DNA of 64,000 nt from Tubiluchus corallicola (taxonomy: Eukaryota; Priapulida; Priapulimorpha; Priapulimorphida; Tubiluchidae). The number at the start of each line of letters is the position of its first letter. Within the stretch, counting starts at the first letter, position 1. The stretch spans positions 1,584,501 to 1,648,500 of the forward strand of contig JAQGDQ010000001.1 in assembly GCA_030141605.1 (NCBI GenBank), given 5' to 3'. A program made the translations under genes and the position numbers. Below the pieces are notes generated by a model, which searched no databases, was not told the DNA's origin, and saw only the letters and a program-made list of their open reading frames with translations. Below are positions 25,101 through 33,639 of this stretch, in pieces.

Positions 25101-26597
25101 CGCTTGAACTGACGTGCTTTCCGTACTGCCAATGTTGATCGTGATTTTCTGTTACTGGTAAAGAAATGACTCAAATAAGGAATTGATGTTTTACAAAAAA
25201 GACAGGAATTTGAGAGGAAATAGGGGATGAAAGAAGCAGAAGGGACAAAAGCCTAGGGTAGCATTTTGTAATTATTTATTAAGACAATTAAATGCTCAAC
25301 TATATTAACCTAGTATGTAATAATAATCCTGCACTAGCACTGTACTAGTATTACCTTGTAGTTGGAAGGTACCAGAGATAGCCCTCCAGTTAGTTCATGT
25401 GACTATTAAAGATAAGCTTTGTCGGGTACATTCGAATATTGACAAGTTTTCCATGTACCCGCAACCACTTAATGTGGTTCAAAAGTTAGCACTCTAGCTT
25501 TTTGATAAGTGAAGCATGTGAGGAAACACATGTCACGAAGTCATGTTGTCACGAAGACCTTGTTGAGGAAAACTAGCTCCAGCTTTTAATGTACCAACTG
25601 AAGCTTGTTAAGTTTTCTGGCCGGGACATTTTCCACTTTGTGAGGTAAATGATAAATGTCATGAATTCTCTTAAAGTCTGTTTTCATATCTTGTTTTCTA
25701 GTCCTTTTAGGGTTTTTTGTGCATTGTTGTTGTGTTTGAAGTCTGATAAAGAAAAGTGATGTTACTTTCCAATCAAACTGAGGCTGTGGTGTGGACACCC
25801 TGTTTTTTAATAACTTAGATTAATGTGAACAAGCAATTACAAAATACAGTAGTATTTATCATTACGAAGCTGCAGCTGTGTCTACAAAGTTCGAAATTTT
25901 TTTCACAGCTACAAATCTGATACTCTAAGAAATTGACATACATATTGACAGATATTAAGATATTGACAGATAACTGCATAATGAGCAATGAATGGTAAAA
26001 GTAATAACACCATTTGAAGTTTCCAGGTTTGTTACCTATAAAAATTATAGATTTTTGTAAATTTTTCAGCTTTAACTTTAAAACTAATTATTTCAATTTG
26101 CACTTGATGTTACACACCCACAATTAACTAAATTTTGAAACTACAATATAAACAGGATTGTGTTACACTTTCACATTTCCCATTTTCATTTTGGTTTCAA
26201 AACTTAATTAATTGTGGTTTATAACATCATTCATGTTAATTTTGATATTAAGATTATAAATATAACCAGTACAGCTTGTGTTACAAGTGCCATGGACAGG
26301 TATTGTAGTTTGCAAAATTGTTCTGTTCTAGATGCTAAAGGCCTGAAGAGTGTTAAACAAGTGGAGAAATTGAGAGAGATGGTTTATGCCTCAATGGAGG
26401 ATTATACGCATCAGAAATACCCAGACGAACCTGGTCGTTTTGCCAAGCTTCTGCTGCGACTGCCTGCCCTGCGGAGTATCGGACTCAAATGCTTAGAGCA
26501 CCTGTTCTTATTTAAGCTCATAGGCGATACTCCAATTGAAGCGTTCCTAATGGAGATGCTTGAGGCACCGCCACCGAATGAGAGCACTGCTGAATAA
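4075..26597 (+). CDS. RXR: Retinoid X receptor (NR2B family), complete spliced gene
   Basis: Ligand-regulated nuclear transcription factor and common heterodimer partner of other nuclear receptors. Proposed coding join: 4075-4105, 15428-15668, 18023-18180, 19672-19820, 22353-22479, 23349-23573, 26332-26597. It totals 1197 nt, 398 residues plus stop, with every junction in phase. Order: short divergent N-terminus (1-70), two-zinc-finger DNA-binding domain (about 75-140, P-box CEGCKG), hinge carrying the RXR signature [10 protein letters not shown], and ligand-binding domain (about 194-389) ending in the AF-2 helix FLMEML (382-387) plus a short tail. The length is close to that of molluscan and arthropod RXR/USP proteins. 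The family call is secure. The first exon is inferred from splice sites and phase only, and a non-coding exon probably lies further upstream. Confidence 0.93.
4106..11065 (+). other. RXR: RXR intron 1, left part: no feature recognised
   Basis: First 7 kb of an 11.3-kb intron. It is AT-rich with no supported gene. It has a T-homopolymer at about 7950-7964 and a more GC-rich patch at about 7480-7650, including gcgcgccgccg and a TATA-like tattttatactc. The patch could be an internal promoter, but no first exon with a matching splice phase is evident next to it. A minus-strand frame of 115 codons at 6014-6361 resembles nothing I know. Confidence 0.4.
11066..11215 (-). repeat. tRNA-derived SINE, minus-strand copy
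   Basis: Read on the minus strand, a tRNA-like head has a pol III A box (TAGTGGTCTAAGG, from plus 11187-11199), a D stem GCCT/AGGC that pairs perfectly, and a B box (GGTTCAAATCC, from plus 11150-11160). A body follows through TTTTTCACATTTCC and a conserved tail. The anticodon stem is imperfect, so this is not a working tRNA gene. The same body recurs on the plus strand at about 11270-11420, in part at about 26165-26260, and on the minus strand at about 22170-22215. Confidence 0.65.
11266..11420 (+). repeat. tRNA-derived SINE, plus-strand copy of the same family
   Basis: Contains a B box (ggttcaaatc, 11291-11300), then the body motifs ttacatttcc and aagttggcatta, and a tail ending in gacattaagattataa. 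It mirrors the minus-strand copy at 11066-11215, giving a head-to-head inverted pair with arms of about 90 bp. The A-box half is degraded. A small internal palindrome (caaattggt ... accaaattg, about 11238-11267) sits at the centre of the pair. Confidence 0.6.
11734..11886. repeat. Foldback/MITE-like inverted repeat
   Basis: Arms of about 57 bp (11734-11792 and 11830-11886) are inverted copies at roughly 80% identity, sharing taatgtcgga and aggctttactaaa, with a 37-bp loop. No ORF and no clear target duplication. It is probably a small non-autonomous DNA element in RXR intron 1. Confidence 0.6.
12090..12364 (-). other. Candidate unassigned coding exon, Cys/Lys-rich
   Basis: On the minus strand 91 codons stay open. 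They lie between a plausible acceptor (tatttcttgctag, AG at 12366-12365) and a consensus GTGAGT donor starting at 12089; the exon starts in phase 0 and ends in phase 2. The peptide includes [22 protein letters not shown] and [11 protein letters not shown], a composition typical of coding sequence and unlike the surrounding AT-rich DNA. I do not recognise the family. It could be a transposon-derived exon or a gene nested in the RXR intron on the opposite strand. The antisense frame is also open, which weakens the case. Confidence 0.3.
13069..13243. repeat. Near-perfect 82-bp inverted repeat (foldback element)
   Basis: The left arm 13069-13150 and right arm 13161-13243 are reverse complements with only a few mismatches, separated by a 10-bp loop. 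The RNA would form a very stable hairpin. The arms run from a ttctttttttggta end to a gcgaatcgttttt centre. The high arm identity suggests recent insertion. No coding capacity and no obvious target duplication. Confidence 0.8.
13244..15427 (+). other. RXR: RXR intron 1, right part
   Basis: AT-rich intron with an AATAAA-type stretch near 13320 that could be a retroelement 3' tail, and a small palindrome at about 14531-14572 built from gtataaataaatg and its complement. No gene supported. It ends in the acceptor tttattacag before 15428. Confidence 0.4.
15428..15668 (+). CDS. RXR: RXR exon 2: A/B region and first zinc finger
   Basis: Acceptor ttattacag ends at 15427 and donor GTAGGA begins at 15669. 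It encodes a Ser/Pro-rich activation region (residues 11-70) and then the first zinc-finger half [19 protein letters not shown]. It ends in phase 2, splitting the Ser codon before CEGCKG, a junction conserved in RXR genes. The internal ATG at 15451 is the fallback start. Confidence 0.97.
15669..16669 (+). other. RXR: RXR intron 2, left part
   Basis: AT-rich. At about 15900-15955 a plus-strand stretch (ggcactaataaat followed by tgaaatatgaaatat repeats) resembles the 3' end of a non-LTR element with a simple-repeat tail, without recognisable coding sequence upstream. Otherwise nothing seen. Confidence 0.4.
16670..16960 (-). mobile_element. Decayed LINE reverse-transcriptase C-terminal fragment
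   Basis: Minus-strand translation gives [20 protein letters not shown], the post-RT segment typical of non-LTR elements (LF.......ILLYG.E.WG). After a frameshift come [16 protein letters not shown] and then [14 protein letters not shown]. At least two frame changes and in-frame stops show it is dead. It is too short to place in a clade. It lies in RXR intron 2, antisense to the gene. Confidence 0.6.
16961..18022 (+). other. RXR: RXR intron 2, right part
   Basis: No recognisable element. It ends with a polypyrimidine tract and the acceptor ctactgtttcag at 18022. Confidence 0.4.
18023..18180 (+). CDS. RXR: RXR exon 3: second zinc finger
   Basis: Begins with the P-box [16 protein letters not shown] and continues through [20 protein letters not shown] to [10 protein letters not shown]. 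The Cys positions for both zinc sites are intact. The segment usually read as LAMGM in vertebrate and molluscan RXRs is LNCGM here; dipteran and lepidopteran USPs have a Cys at the same place. Ends phase 1 before the GTAACT donor at 18181. Confidence 0.98.
18181..19671 (+). other. RXR: RXR intron 3
   Basis: AT-rich with a short TTG/TTA microsatellite at about 19418-19470. No other feature recognised. It ends in the acceptor tggttatttag. Confidence 0.4.
19672..19820 (+). CDS. RXR: RXR exon 4: hinge
   Basis: Encodes the conserved AVQEERQR basic extension, an acidic linker and [13 protein letters not shown], the start of ligand-domain helix 1. Ends phase 0 at CAG before a GTTAGT donor. If the donor is skipped the frame stays open for 43 more codons to a stop at 19947-19949, so retained intron would yield a receptor without a ligand-binding domain. 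Confidence 0.97.
19821..22352 (+). other. RXR: RXR intron 4
   Basis: AT-rich. It contains a degenerate array of ACGCAT/ATCACGCAT-like words at about 21780-21960 (with a catggatccatg palindrome near 21893) and a minus-strand SINE fragment at about 22170-22215 (ggaaatgtgaaaaagtt on the plus strand). No gene recognised. Confidence 0.45.
22353..22479 (+). CDS. RXR: RXR exon 5: ligand-domain helices 3-5
   Basis: Encodes [20 protein letters not shown] through [10 protein letters not shown]. It carries counterparts of human RXRalpha pocket residues I268, A271, A272 and Q275 (NICQAADKQ). The human F277 position is Leu. The insert between hinge and helix 3 found in vertebrate RXRalpha is absent, as in many invertebrates. 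Ends phase 1; donor GTAAGC at 22480. Confidence 0.98.
22577..22705. repeat. 60-bp-arm foldback element in RXR intron 5
   Basis: Left arm 22577-22636 and right arm 22646-22705 are reverse complements with about four mismatches and a 9-bp loop. The outer ends read gcaactgt and the arms share ttttggcttgatttatagc. It is probably a MITE-type insertion. In the transcript it would form a hairpin about 100 nt after the exon 5 donor. Confidence 0.75.
23349..23573 (+). CDS. RXR: RXR exon 6: ligand-domain helices 5-9
   Basis: Encodes [19 protein letters not shown], then [20 protein letters not shown] and [16 protein letters not shown] to the split codon after LFNP. Trp/Asn/Leu/Phe and the carboxylate-binding Arg (human R316, in SHRS) are retained. 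The residue equivalent to human A327 is Ser (ILLSTG). Ends phase 1; donor GTTAGT at 23574. Confidence 0.98.
23574..26331 (+). other. RXR: RXR intron 6
   Basis: AT-rich intron with no gene. The right end holds an inverted SINE fragment (26106-26258) whose edge is about 70 bp from the last coding exon. It ends in the acceptor tctgttctag. Confidence 0.45.
26106..26258. repeat. SINE-family inverted pair next to the last RXR exon
   Basis: Arms 26106-26141 and 26194-26228 are inverted copies (gatgttacacacccacaatt against aattgtggtttataacatc). The right half carries the motifs of the SINE at 11.3 kb: ttcacatttccc, a gttaattttgatattaag stretch and the agattataa end. It is therefore the same family in a shorter inverted form, without a recognisable tRNA head. 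Confidence 0.6.
26332..26597 (+). CDS. RXR: RXR exon 7: dimer interface and AF-2
   Basis: Encodes [20 protein letters not shown], the dimer helix [38 protein letters not shown] and the AF-2 core [10 protein letters not shown] short tail NESTAE follows, then stop TAA at 26595-26597. The pocket Cys/His/Leu/Phe (human C432, H435, L436, F439) are kept, and one neighbouring Phe (438) is Leu. Confidence 0.98.
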
Positions 26598-27145
26598 TCT
26601 GGTCATTAATTAGGAAATGTTGCAGCAAGCCGAAGATTAATATCCGGTGAAAGAACCACTTTCGACGAATATCAAGTTTTTTAAAATATGCCTAATTTTA
26701 CCTGGCAGTTCCTCTTTGCTTTTTAAGTATTAATTCCAAGAAACCAGAATCCATTTGATCTCTGTTAATGCTAGCATACTGTACATAATTTACGAATCTC
26801 CCCTTCTGTTGGATTTGATTTTCTTCTGCTTTGATATCAATCTGCAGCAGTATTTAGAAACGGCTATTATATTGCACAAATGATTGCTAAATTTCTCTAG
26901 TGTAATAGGCTAGCTATCACCATTACTGCCATCTATTGTTAAATTTGCTCATCTTTTCGTTGCAGTAGTTTATAGTATAATATTATTTGTTTGCCTGAAT
27001 TTTATTGTGTAATAATTATTATGATGATTGTTCACATGGTCTTACTTGAATATTTAATAAAAAGCAACTTATATACTTAAAGGGAGAATGTGGCATTATC
27101 TGTGGAACTTTGTACTGTATTACACAAATAAATATAATAATGTTA
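26598..27145 (+). other. RXR: RXR 3' UTR with two polyadenylation signals
   Basis: AU-rich sequence after the stop codon. AATAAA occurs at 27056-27061, followed by a G/T-rich stretch (tgtggcattatctgtgg), and again at 27127-27132. The first has the better downstream context. The 3' UTR is therefore probably about 0.5 kb. Confidence 0.5.
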
Positions 27146-29174
27146 TAGAATTTATATAATATAAATAATGTCATATTATAAGAAAATTATAATATTGCAT
27201 AATCATATAGCCAATTATTTTATATTGTGTGGTATTTTTGTTTATTTGTCTTGCTGCAAAATAATGATTTTTATGAATCAAATGACCATAATTCTAATGG
27301 AATAACGCGCAGACCTGCAATTTCTACAAGTGAAAAATGCATGACATTTTGTAGCAGCTGTTGTACAATGTATAATTACTGTTGTAAAACTCTGCTATAA
27401 AATTTGGTCCAAAATTGCTGCAGAATTGTGTTCAAGAGTTAAAGAATATGTGTTAGTTTATTAGCCTTTTAAGTTAGTTTTTAATCTTTCGATTGTTCTG
27501 CTGTAAGTAACATGTTGCTTTTCTAGTTAAACGCACAAAAATAATTTGATATGTGCTTCAAACTATTAAACCGAGAATTTTTGTTTGTTCTTAAAATACC
27601 GACTGATTTTACAATTCCAGCAGCATCCTGTAGTTACATACGGCAAATTGATTAGTTTCATTAATATTCTATTAATCACACTTTTAATATGGTCTGCTTA
27701 ATCAAGTTCCAACGAACCAACAACATGGATTTATCCACATTTTTTACCCAAGAGCTCTCTAAAAATTGAAAGAATTTTGGCTTCAAGTGAAAGTGGTTAA
27801 AAACAAAATACCATGTACTCAAATGTAAGTAATGTAATGTTGGTGGCTTTCAACATACTTGTTCAAATAATTGTGTATGCATTGTGCAATGTATTTGCTC
27901 AGGTTTATAGCCTATAACATTAATTCATTGATACATTTAAAATCTTATGTTTTAACTGCTAGATGCTCGTAAATTAATCCTCAAGTCATATGACATTTAT
28001 TGTTAATATATTTGACCACAACAAAATAATTTTTATTCCTATCCTTTAAAAATAAGGTTTGTTGTACATAGGTTTTTGTTATAGCTTATCAATGACCCTT
28101 TGCATCCATTAAATTCTTGAAACTTTATACTGTTGATAATAATTATTCATGGCTATCAAATGGTTGTTGAACAGCGAAATAACGTTGTGACTTTATTAAA
28201 ATTACTATGGAAAATTACATTGCCAAAAACTTTGCTGTAAAAATGTCTGTTTTGTCAAAGGAAAAAATACTGTGTATACATATATTTTATATTTTAGTTT
28301 TATTTTAACTGTAAATACATTTTACAATTGTACGAAAAGCGAAAAAACTTAACATTAAGCCGAGTTTGATGTTTTGAAAAGTTTGTGACATCATTGGTGA
28401 TATCATTTTTTCTTAAAGCTTTACCAATGGATACATTAGTTGCTGGTTCAATATATTGGCAGTCCTGTTTCAAGCAGAGCTGCTCACTGGTTTACTTAAA
28501 CAGGGCAACTCTGTGAAAAATGGATATCTGTGAGAGTAGCAAACGTTTACATGTATTAGCCAGTTTAAGTCAAATGCATTACATAGGAATTAAAAGATAC
28601 AAAATTCAGCGTAACGGAGGAAAAGAGAAAGCAAACTGCTTCATTCATAAAATCAAAATCAAAATAAAAAAAAAATTTTGCACAGACCATTGAACACGGT
28701 GCATTAAAATTTAATGACAAGCAGATTTGTTCTCTTGTTCTTGTAATGAAATCAACACCAGTGCATGCAGAGTGACTAATGTACTGTGACGCAAATGCTA
28801 GTTCTGTTCAGCCTCACAGCCTAGAGAATATTTTGAATTGTTCTCGCTAGCTTTTAACTAATAAGAAACCAAAATAATTGAGAAATGGTGGCACTGACAG
28901 TCTTGAGTAAAAAAATCACTAACAAATAAACTTATTAAATTTGATCACACATTAAAAAACGTGAAAACTTATTGTCATCAACATTACGATAAACTGCTTG
29001 TCATATTTCTGGAAGGAAACAAGACGAAAATGCAATGAATTATATCCAGAGAAACCACTAGGACTCGAGATTTCATAAAAGCCAGGAATTCAGAATTATC
29101 CAGATTCGCCTTAAAGCACATTTCACAGCATTAAAAACTAAATATAAATTCAGCAACAAATGCTTTATGAATCA
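27146..29174. other. Convergent intergenic region and SGT1 3' UTR
   Basis: AT-rich DNA between the tail-to-tail RXR and SGT1 genes. TTTATT at 28299-28304 would be an AATAAA polyadenylation signal for SGT1 on the minus strand, but the resulting 0.87-kb 3' UTR is only a guess. No other feature recognised. Confidence 0.35.
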
Positions 29175-29970
29175 TTAGTCCCACTTTTTCCACTCCATTC
29201 CATCTGGTGGTTTAATCTCAGTCTTTTTTGTACCTATCTCACCCCAGTTAGTGCTGAGTACTGTTCCGCCAGACTCCATAAAGGATTTGTTCATCGCACG
29301 CTTTACATCATCACTTCCGTCCCCATAAATCTGCTGAAAAAGTTTATTTAAAGCTGCTTCCCCTTCACCTTTATCTTGCTTTTCTTCTTTTGTTACTTCG
29401 GCTGCTAATTTGTCCCAATCGTGTGATTTTTTGCTTGAACTTGGGTACTTTAAACAGTCATCATGCTGATCTGAGGTAGCCGTAAACTGTTTAACAGAAG
29501 CTGCATCGACAAGTTTTTCCAGTGCTTCCCAACGTATACCTTCGGCCTTTTTCACCTTTACTTCAATTTTTGTGGATAGAATTTTGTATAAGCACTGACT
29601 CGGAACAATGGTATGGCACAAATTCAGGTGTAAGCAGTAATCACCTTCAGACTCCCTCTTCACCGTCAATATGATGCTGTTTTCAGTATACACTACACTG
29701 ACCATTTCCTGTTTAACATTTCTCAACATTACTGTCACCACCACATACTTTTCAGTTTGATACCAATCATGTTTTATTTTCTGCACAACTGGTGCTGGAA
29801 TTGTTTTTTCGGGTAATGGATCTTCAGATGTTTCTTGCGAAGGCAGTGCAGCCTTACATTGTTGCAACCAAGTATGTGCCAAATCATTTTCTGGGTCTAA
29901 TTGCAAGCAACGAGTAAATGCTTCCAAGGCAGTTGAGTATCTTTGTAAATAGAAGGAAGCAATTCCTTTT
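29175..29970 (-). CDS. SUGT1: SGT1 exon 2: TPR3, CS and SGS domains
   Basis: Acceptor on the minus strand is TTTTTACAG (plus 29971-29979). The exon opens with the completed Arg codon and KGIASFYLQRYSTALEAF (TPR3). It carries the whole CS and SGS domains and ends with TAA at 29175-29177. The linker between TPR and CS is short. Confidence 0.97.
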
Positions 29971-31411
29971 CTGTAAAAACAAAAAAACTGATTTTTTATT
30001 TAATAAAATTAAAGTAAATTATAATAAAATTATAAAATTAAATTAAAATTTAATAAAAATTAATCAAATTTATTAAATAATATACAAAATATTGGTCCAT
30101 ACAACAGACAATTTTTGCATACAAGTTTTACTGACACTTGAAGAAAAATCAGTAAGGTTGCATCTTGGCAAATGGAAAAACCTACACAAAAAATAAAATT
30201 GGCATTGGAGGAGTGCGAATTTTCAAGGTTGAATCTTAAAAAAGTGCCGTTCTGTATACCAGCAAGGTTTAAATTGTTAGCAGCTCTTTTATTTGACTGC
30301 AACTTGGCTCAAGCTGTGACACCAAAGATCAGATCAAAACATAATTTTCTACACCATAAAGCATGAAAACTACTTCTTCACTATCAACAGCATATGCAAA
30401 AATTAATCTTTTTTGTGTAGAGGCAGCCTGGGTACGTGCTTCAGTGCTTCAGTACTAAACAGTTAACACACTTGTTTGTGAGTGCACACATAATATTCAA
30501 CATTAGCATTTATTAACAGATGACTATTTATTAATTTACAAGATTCAGTTTTAGTAACACACCTCAAGAAGTTATCAATATGCAAAAACCTATGCAGTGA
30601 AAGGGCTAAACTGCCAACACTAGCATACAGGAGATTAAGAGGCAACATTATAGAGGCTTATAAGATATTAACGAATATATATATATATATATATATATTC
30701 GTTATATATGTATATATATATGTGTGATAATGCTATAAATCCCAATGTTGCAACTGAGCTCGATCACCAGAGTCCATTTATTAAAGTTATACAGTTATAA
30801 ATTGTATAAGAATGAATCATTTTTCACACAGGATTGTAGACGCATGGAATTGTTTACCCAACGATGTCTTAACTCTTATGCACACAATGTGTAGATGTAT
30901 TTAAGAGAAGGCTGGACAAGCACTGGGCTAGGAAAGAGGTAGTGTACAATTACAAAGTCTCCTTCGAGGATACTGATATGAACATAATACACATACGATT
31001 TGGCTAGAAGATTACTTTGCCAAAACAACATAAGGTAAGAATACATGGTCATGCTAAACAAAACATAATTTGTAGTTTTTGGTAATTACCAGCTTTTACA
31101 AAACAGGTACCGGGCAATTATTATTAACTACTTACTAGCCTCAATATACAACAATGTACCTGCGCTATTACGAACCTGTAAATTGACTTTACATCATCAA
31201 TATTTAACTTGATAGCCGTTTCACAATCATTCAAAGCGTCATTGTAATTTTGCAATTTGATATAAGCATGTGCCCTATGCGCATAAAAATCACTACATGA
31301 ATTATCATCATCGATTGCTTTTGAGAACCATTCTGCTGACTTGGCATAGTTTTCTGCTACAAATTCTTCGTTTCCTTTGACAAAATTAACATTATCACAG
31401 GGCGCAGCCAT
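29175..31411 (-). CDS. SUGT1: SGT1 co-chaperone (suppressor of G2 allele of SKP1)
   Basis: HSP90 co-chaperone linking HSP90 to SCF ubiquitin ligases, kinetochore assembly and immune receptors. Join complement(29175-29970, 31176-31411): 1032 nt, 343 residues, similar to human SUGT1. Three TPR motifs (about 8-110), a CS domain starting DWYQTEKYVVV (about 147-230, the HSP90-binding fold), and a C-terminal SGS domain (about 254-343) with LFQQIYGDGSDDVKRAMNKS and the terminal MEWKKWD. The start ATG (MAAPCDNVNF) has the usual short lead before TPR1. An upstream ATG-less extension to 31504 is open but unlike the family. Convergent with RXR and divergent from RAPGEF1. Confidence 0.96.
30580..30990 (+). 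mobile_element. CR1/L2-type LINE C-terminal fragment, dead
   Basis: Plus-strand translation shows LPTLAYRRLRGNIIEAYKIL, then, after a microsatellite insertion, FSHRIVDAWNCLPNDV and a degraded FKRRLDKHW-like stretch. This is the conserved C-terminus of CR1/L2-like ORF2 proteins. Frames change and stops interrupt it. It sits antisense in the SGT1 intron. Confidence 0.75.
30670..30730. repeat. TA microsatellite with palindromic borders
   Basis: A run of about 23 bp of alternating AT is flanked by aacgaat and its complement attcgtt, so 30670-30702 is a perfect palindrome. A second TA run follows to about 30722. It has expanded inside the LINE fragment and interrupts its reading frame. Confidence 0.85.
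31176..31411 (-). CDS. SUGT1: SGT1 exon 1: TPR1-2
   Basis: ATG at 31411-31409. The TPR repeats NFVKGNEEFVAENYAKSAEW and DFYAHRAHAYIKLQNYNDAL are visible. The exon ends in phase 2 at TACAG before donor GTTCGT, splitting an Arg codon completed by exon 2. Confidence 0.96.
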
Positions 31412-33596
31412 TGTGGAACTTTCTCGAAAAACCGAAATTTTGTGGCGAAACTCTGTTGTGGGTACTTCTCTAAGTAGGTGCTGCCATCTATTACTATAAG
31501 ACAAAATTGGTTTGAATCACCGAACTTACAGTTGGGTCAAAATGTTATTTTCGTGACCATTGGTCCGGTTAACATGCTTGATGACTGTTCGTATGGACCT
31601 TTTCAAAAATATTTAGCTCCCAGATCCAGCCCAAAAGTCCCGGCAATTTTTGCTAGAAGGCCAGAGTTAAGGCGTTTCTTGTTCCATCTAATGAAACTGG
31701 GGGAAAATGATCGGCACGTCTTTTCACAAATGACACACTGTTATGTATTTTCACGAAAATCACAAAACTGATTATTCCGAAAGCACTCGCGATTTTCTAT
31801 TTAATCAGGGAGAAAACGAACACGTGTAGTTTTATTAAATGATGCATCGGCGGCATTCATATTTGGCAGTAATACTATGCTACATATAGTTCTGTGTTAT
31901 TACATCAGTGCTTCTGAAAAAAATGTGCTTTTCGGTACTGCGTTGTTGTGGCCAGAGCTTTTTTACGTTTCTCTTCTAATTTTTCTGTGGCTTTTATGCT
32001 TTTCTTATGATTGTGTTTATTGGCGTGTAAAATATTGTCACAGAACATTTCACAAAAGTCGCCAAAATGTTTTAAAAACATTTCTGAGACCAAATGTTAT
32101 ACCGATCGACGCTGTTTGTGAACGCGTTTCTGAAAACGTAATGTTGCATTTTTCGTAATTTCGATTTTTGTTGGGTATTTTTTATTGAGGGATTTTTATT
32201 GTTTGAAGCATATGCACTTGATTCTTTTTCCTCGCCGATCGTTTTCTAAAACGGGTGGTATAGCTCAATGGTAGCGTGCTCGCTTCATACCCGGGACGTA
32301 GAGGGTTCAACTCCCAACCGTGATCAAAGACTTACAGAAATAATACCGCTGGTTCTTCGACTAAGCGTGTGGGTTTATCAAAGTAACCCATATATATTAT
32401 GCTGTTATCCTTGGACTATGCCCTAAACGAACTTTTTATTATTATAAATATACAGTGCTACAAATAAAATTTATTTAATTATGAATAATATTAGTTTTGA
32501 TTTATTTCTAAATAGGTGTACATCAAGTCTCTAAGCTCAATAGCGGCACTAAAAGAATGGAATTGGTAAATGTACGCTTTTTCAATTTCTGTGTATTTGC
32601 TGAAAATTTATTAAACCCGCGAATTCGCAAAACCATTATTATTATGTAGGTAAGGTTGTCAGTTGAAAAACTTTTCCGAATTCTTTCAGAAATGTTTTAC
32701 TTAAACCATTAGGCAACAGATTTCCAAAGTAGATAATCTGCTTTGTTTACCAGCCCTCAAAATTGTTTTAATTTACTATTTTTTTGTTTATTTTTGCCTT
32801 TCGGTAAACAATCACAACCCTCCCCTAAACAGAAACTGAACGGTCTGTTGACTCCGTTTATTACTAGACTGGTAGTAGTGGTCTGTGAAACGTTGTACAG
32901 TACCGTAGAGAAGCGTGAGACGCTGATTTAGTTGACTGTGGTTGTAAATTATGTTGTGCGTGTTGCGTTTGCAAGCTTGATTTTTTAATTCATGCATTTG
33001 TGGTTACCGGCTAGTAGTTGTGTTAAATTTGATATGAATTTCATATACTGTCAAGTATTATGATTTTTTATTAAGATCCATGTTTCTTAAAGTTTGGACT
33101 GGATTTATTTTACCTTTGCGATCTGAAGATTTTTAAGTAAATGATGGAATTAAATTATTTAAAGCATTAATTTTTAACTGAATTTTGGAAACACATTGAC
33201 ATACAAATGATTTCATTTCCAAATTGTATCGTAAGCTTTTGGTATGTGTTAATTTTTGTTCTTTGCTCGTAAATTATAATTTTTTAGAATTAGCTTTAAT
33301 ATTGAAGTTCTTAACTCACTAATTTAATTCAAGTTCAATTCAATCGATTTTTATTTCCTCAACATTCGTTTCACATTATAATATTATGGAAGTAGAAAAT
33401 TTCAATAACATGTGAATAGGAGCAGCGATAAGTGACGTTGTTTTAACAATTTTTTGTTTTGATTTATAATAGGCATATTTAGCTGTTTAATTCAAACTAT
33501 CAAAAGAAGTGATGTTAAAAGTTGCTGAAAGCAAAACTAACTTCTTCAAATACTTGGGAAACTAGCATAGGATTGGGCCCAGACCTTGGTTCTGTG
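31412..33596. other. Divergent intergenic region between SGT1 and RAPGEF1
   Basis: About 2.2 kb between the two starts, presumably holding both promoters. A tRNA-like SINE lies at 32254-32450. No TATA box or CpG-rich patch stands out. Open frames at 31478-31771 and 31877-32158 lack start context and recognisable domains. Confidence 0.4.
32254..32450 (+). repeat. tRNA-Met(CAT)-like head, probable SINE
   Basis: A box (tagctcaatgg, 32261-32271) and B box (ggttcaactcc, 32304-32314) are spaced as in a tRNA. A 7-nt anticodon loop TTCATAC (32284-32290) gives anticodon CAT. The acceptor and T stems pair poorly (ggtggta against ccgtgat), so it is not a functional tRNA. A body of about 120 bp ending in a ttattattataa tail suggests a tRNA-derived SINE rather than a lone tRNA pseudogene. 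Confidence 0.55.
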
Positions 33597-33639
33597 ATGG
33601 CTGGGAAGGGAAAGATAGAACAGCATCATTCATGCAAAG
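33597..33639 (+). CDS. RAPGEF1: RAPGEF1 proposed distal first coding exon
   Basis: ATG at 33597 encodes MAGKGKIEQHHSCK and ends in phase 1 with G before a strong GTAAGT donor. Joined to 53382 it gives an in-frame Asp codon. From memory, one human RAPGEF1 isoform begins MSGK, so the start resembles the family. The following intron would be 19.7 kb. Confidence 0.6.

Larger units (their letters stand above)
29971..31175 (-). other. SUGT1: SGT1 intron
   Basis: A 1205-bp intron. It has an A/T-only low-complexity stretch at 29995-30080, a LINE fragment on the opposite strand (30580-30990) and a TA microsatellite inside that fragment. Confidence 0.8.
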
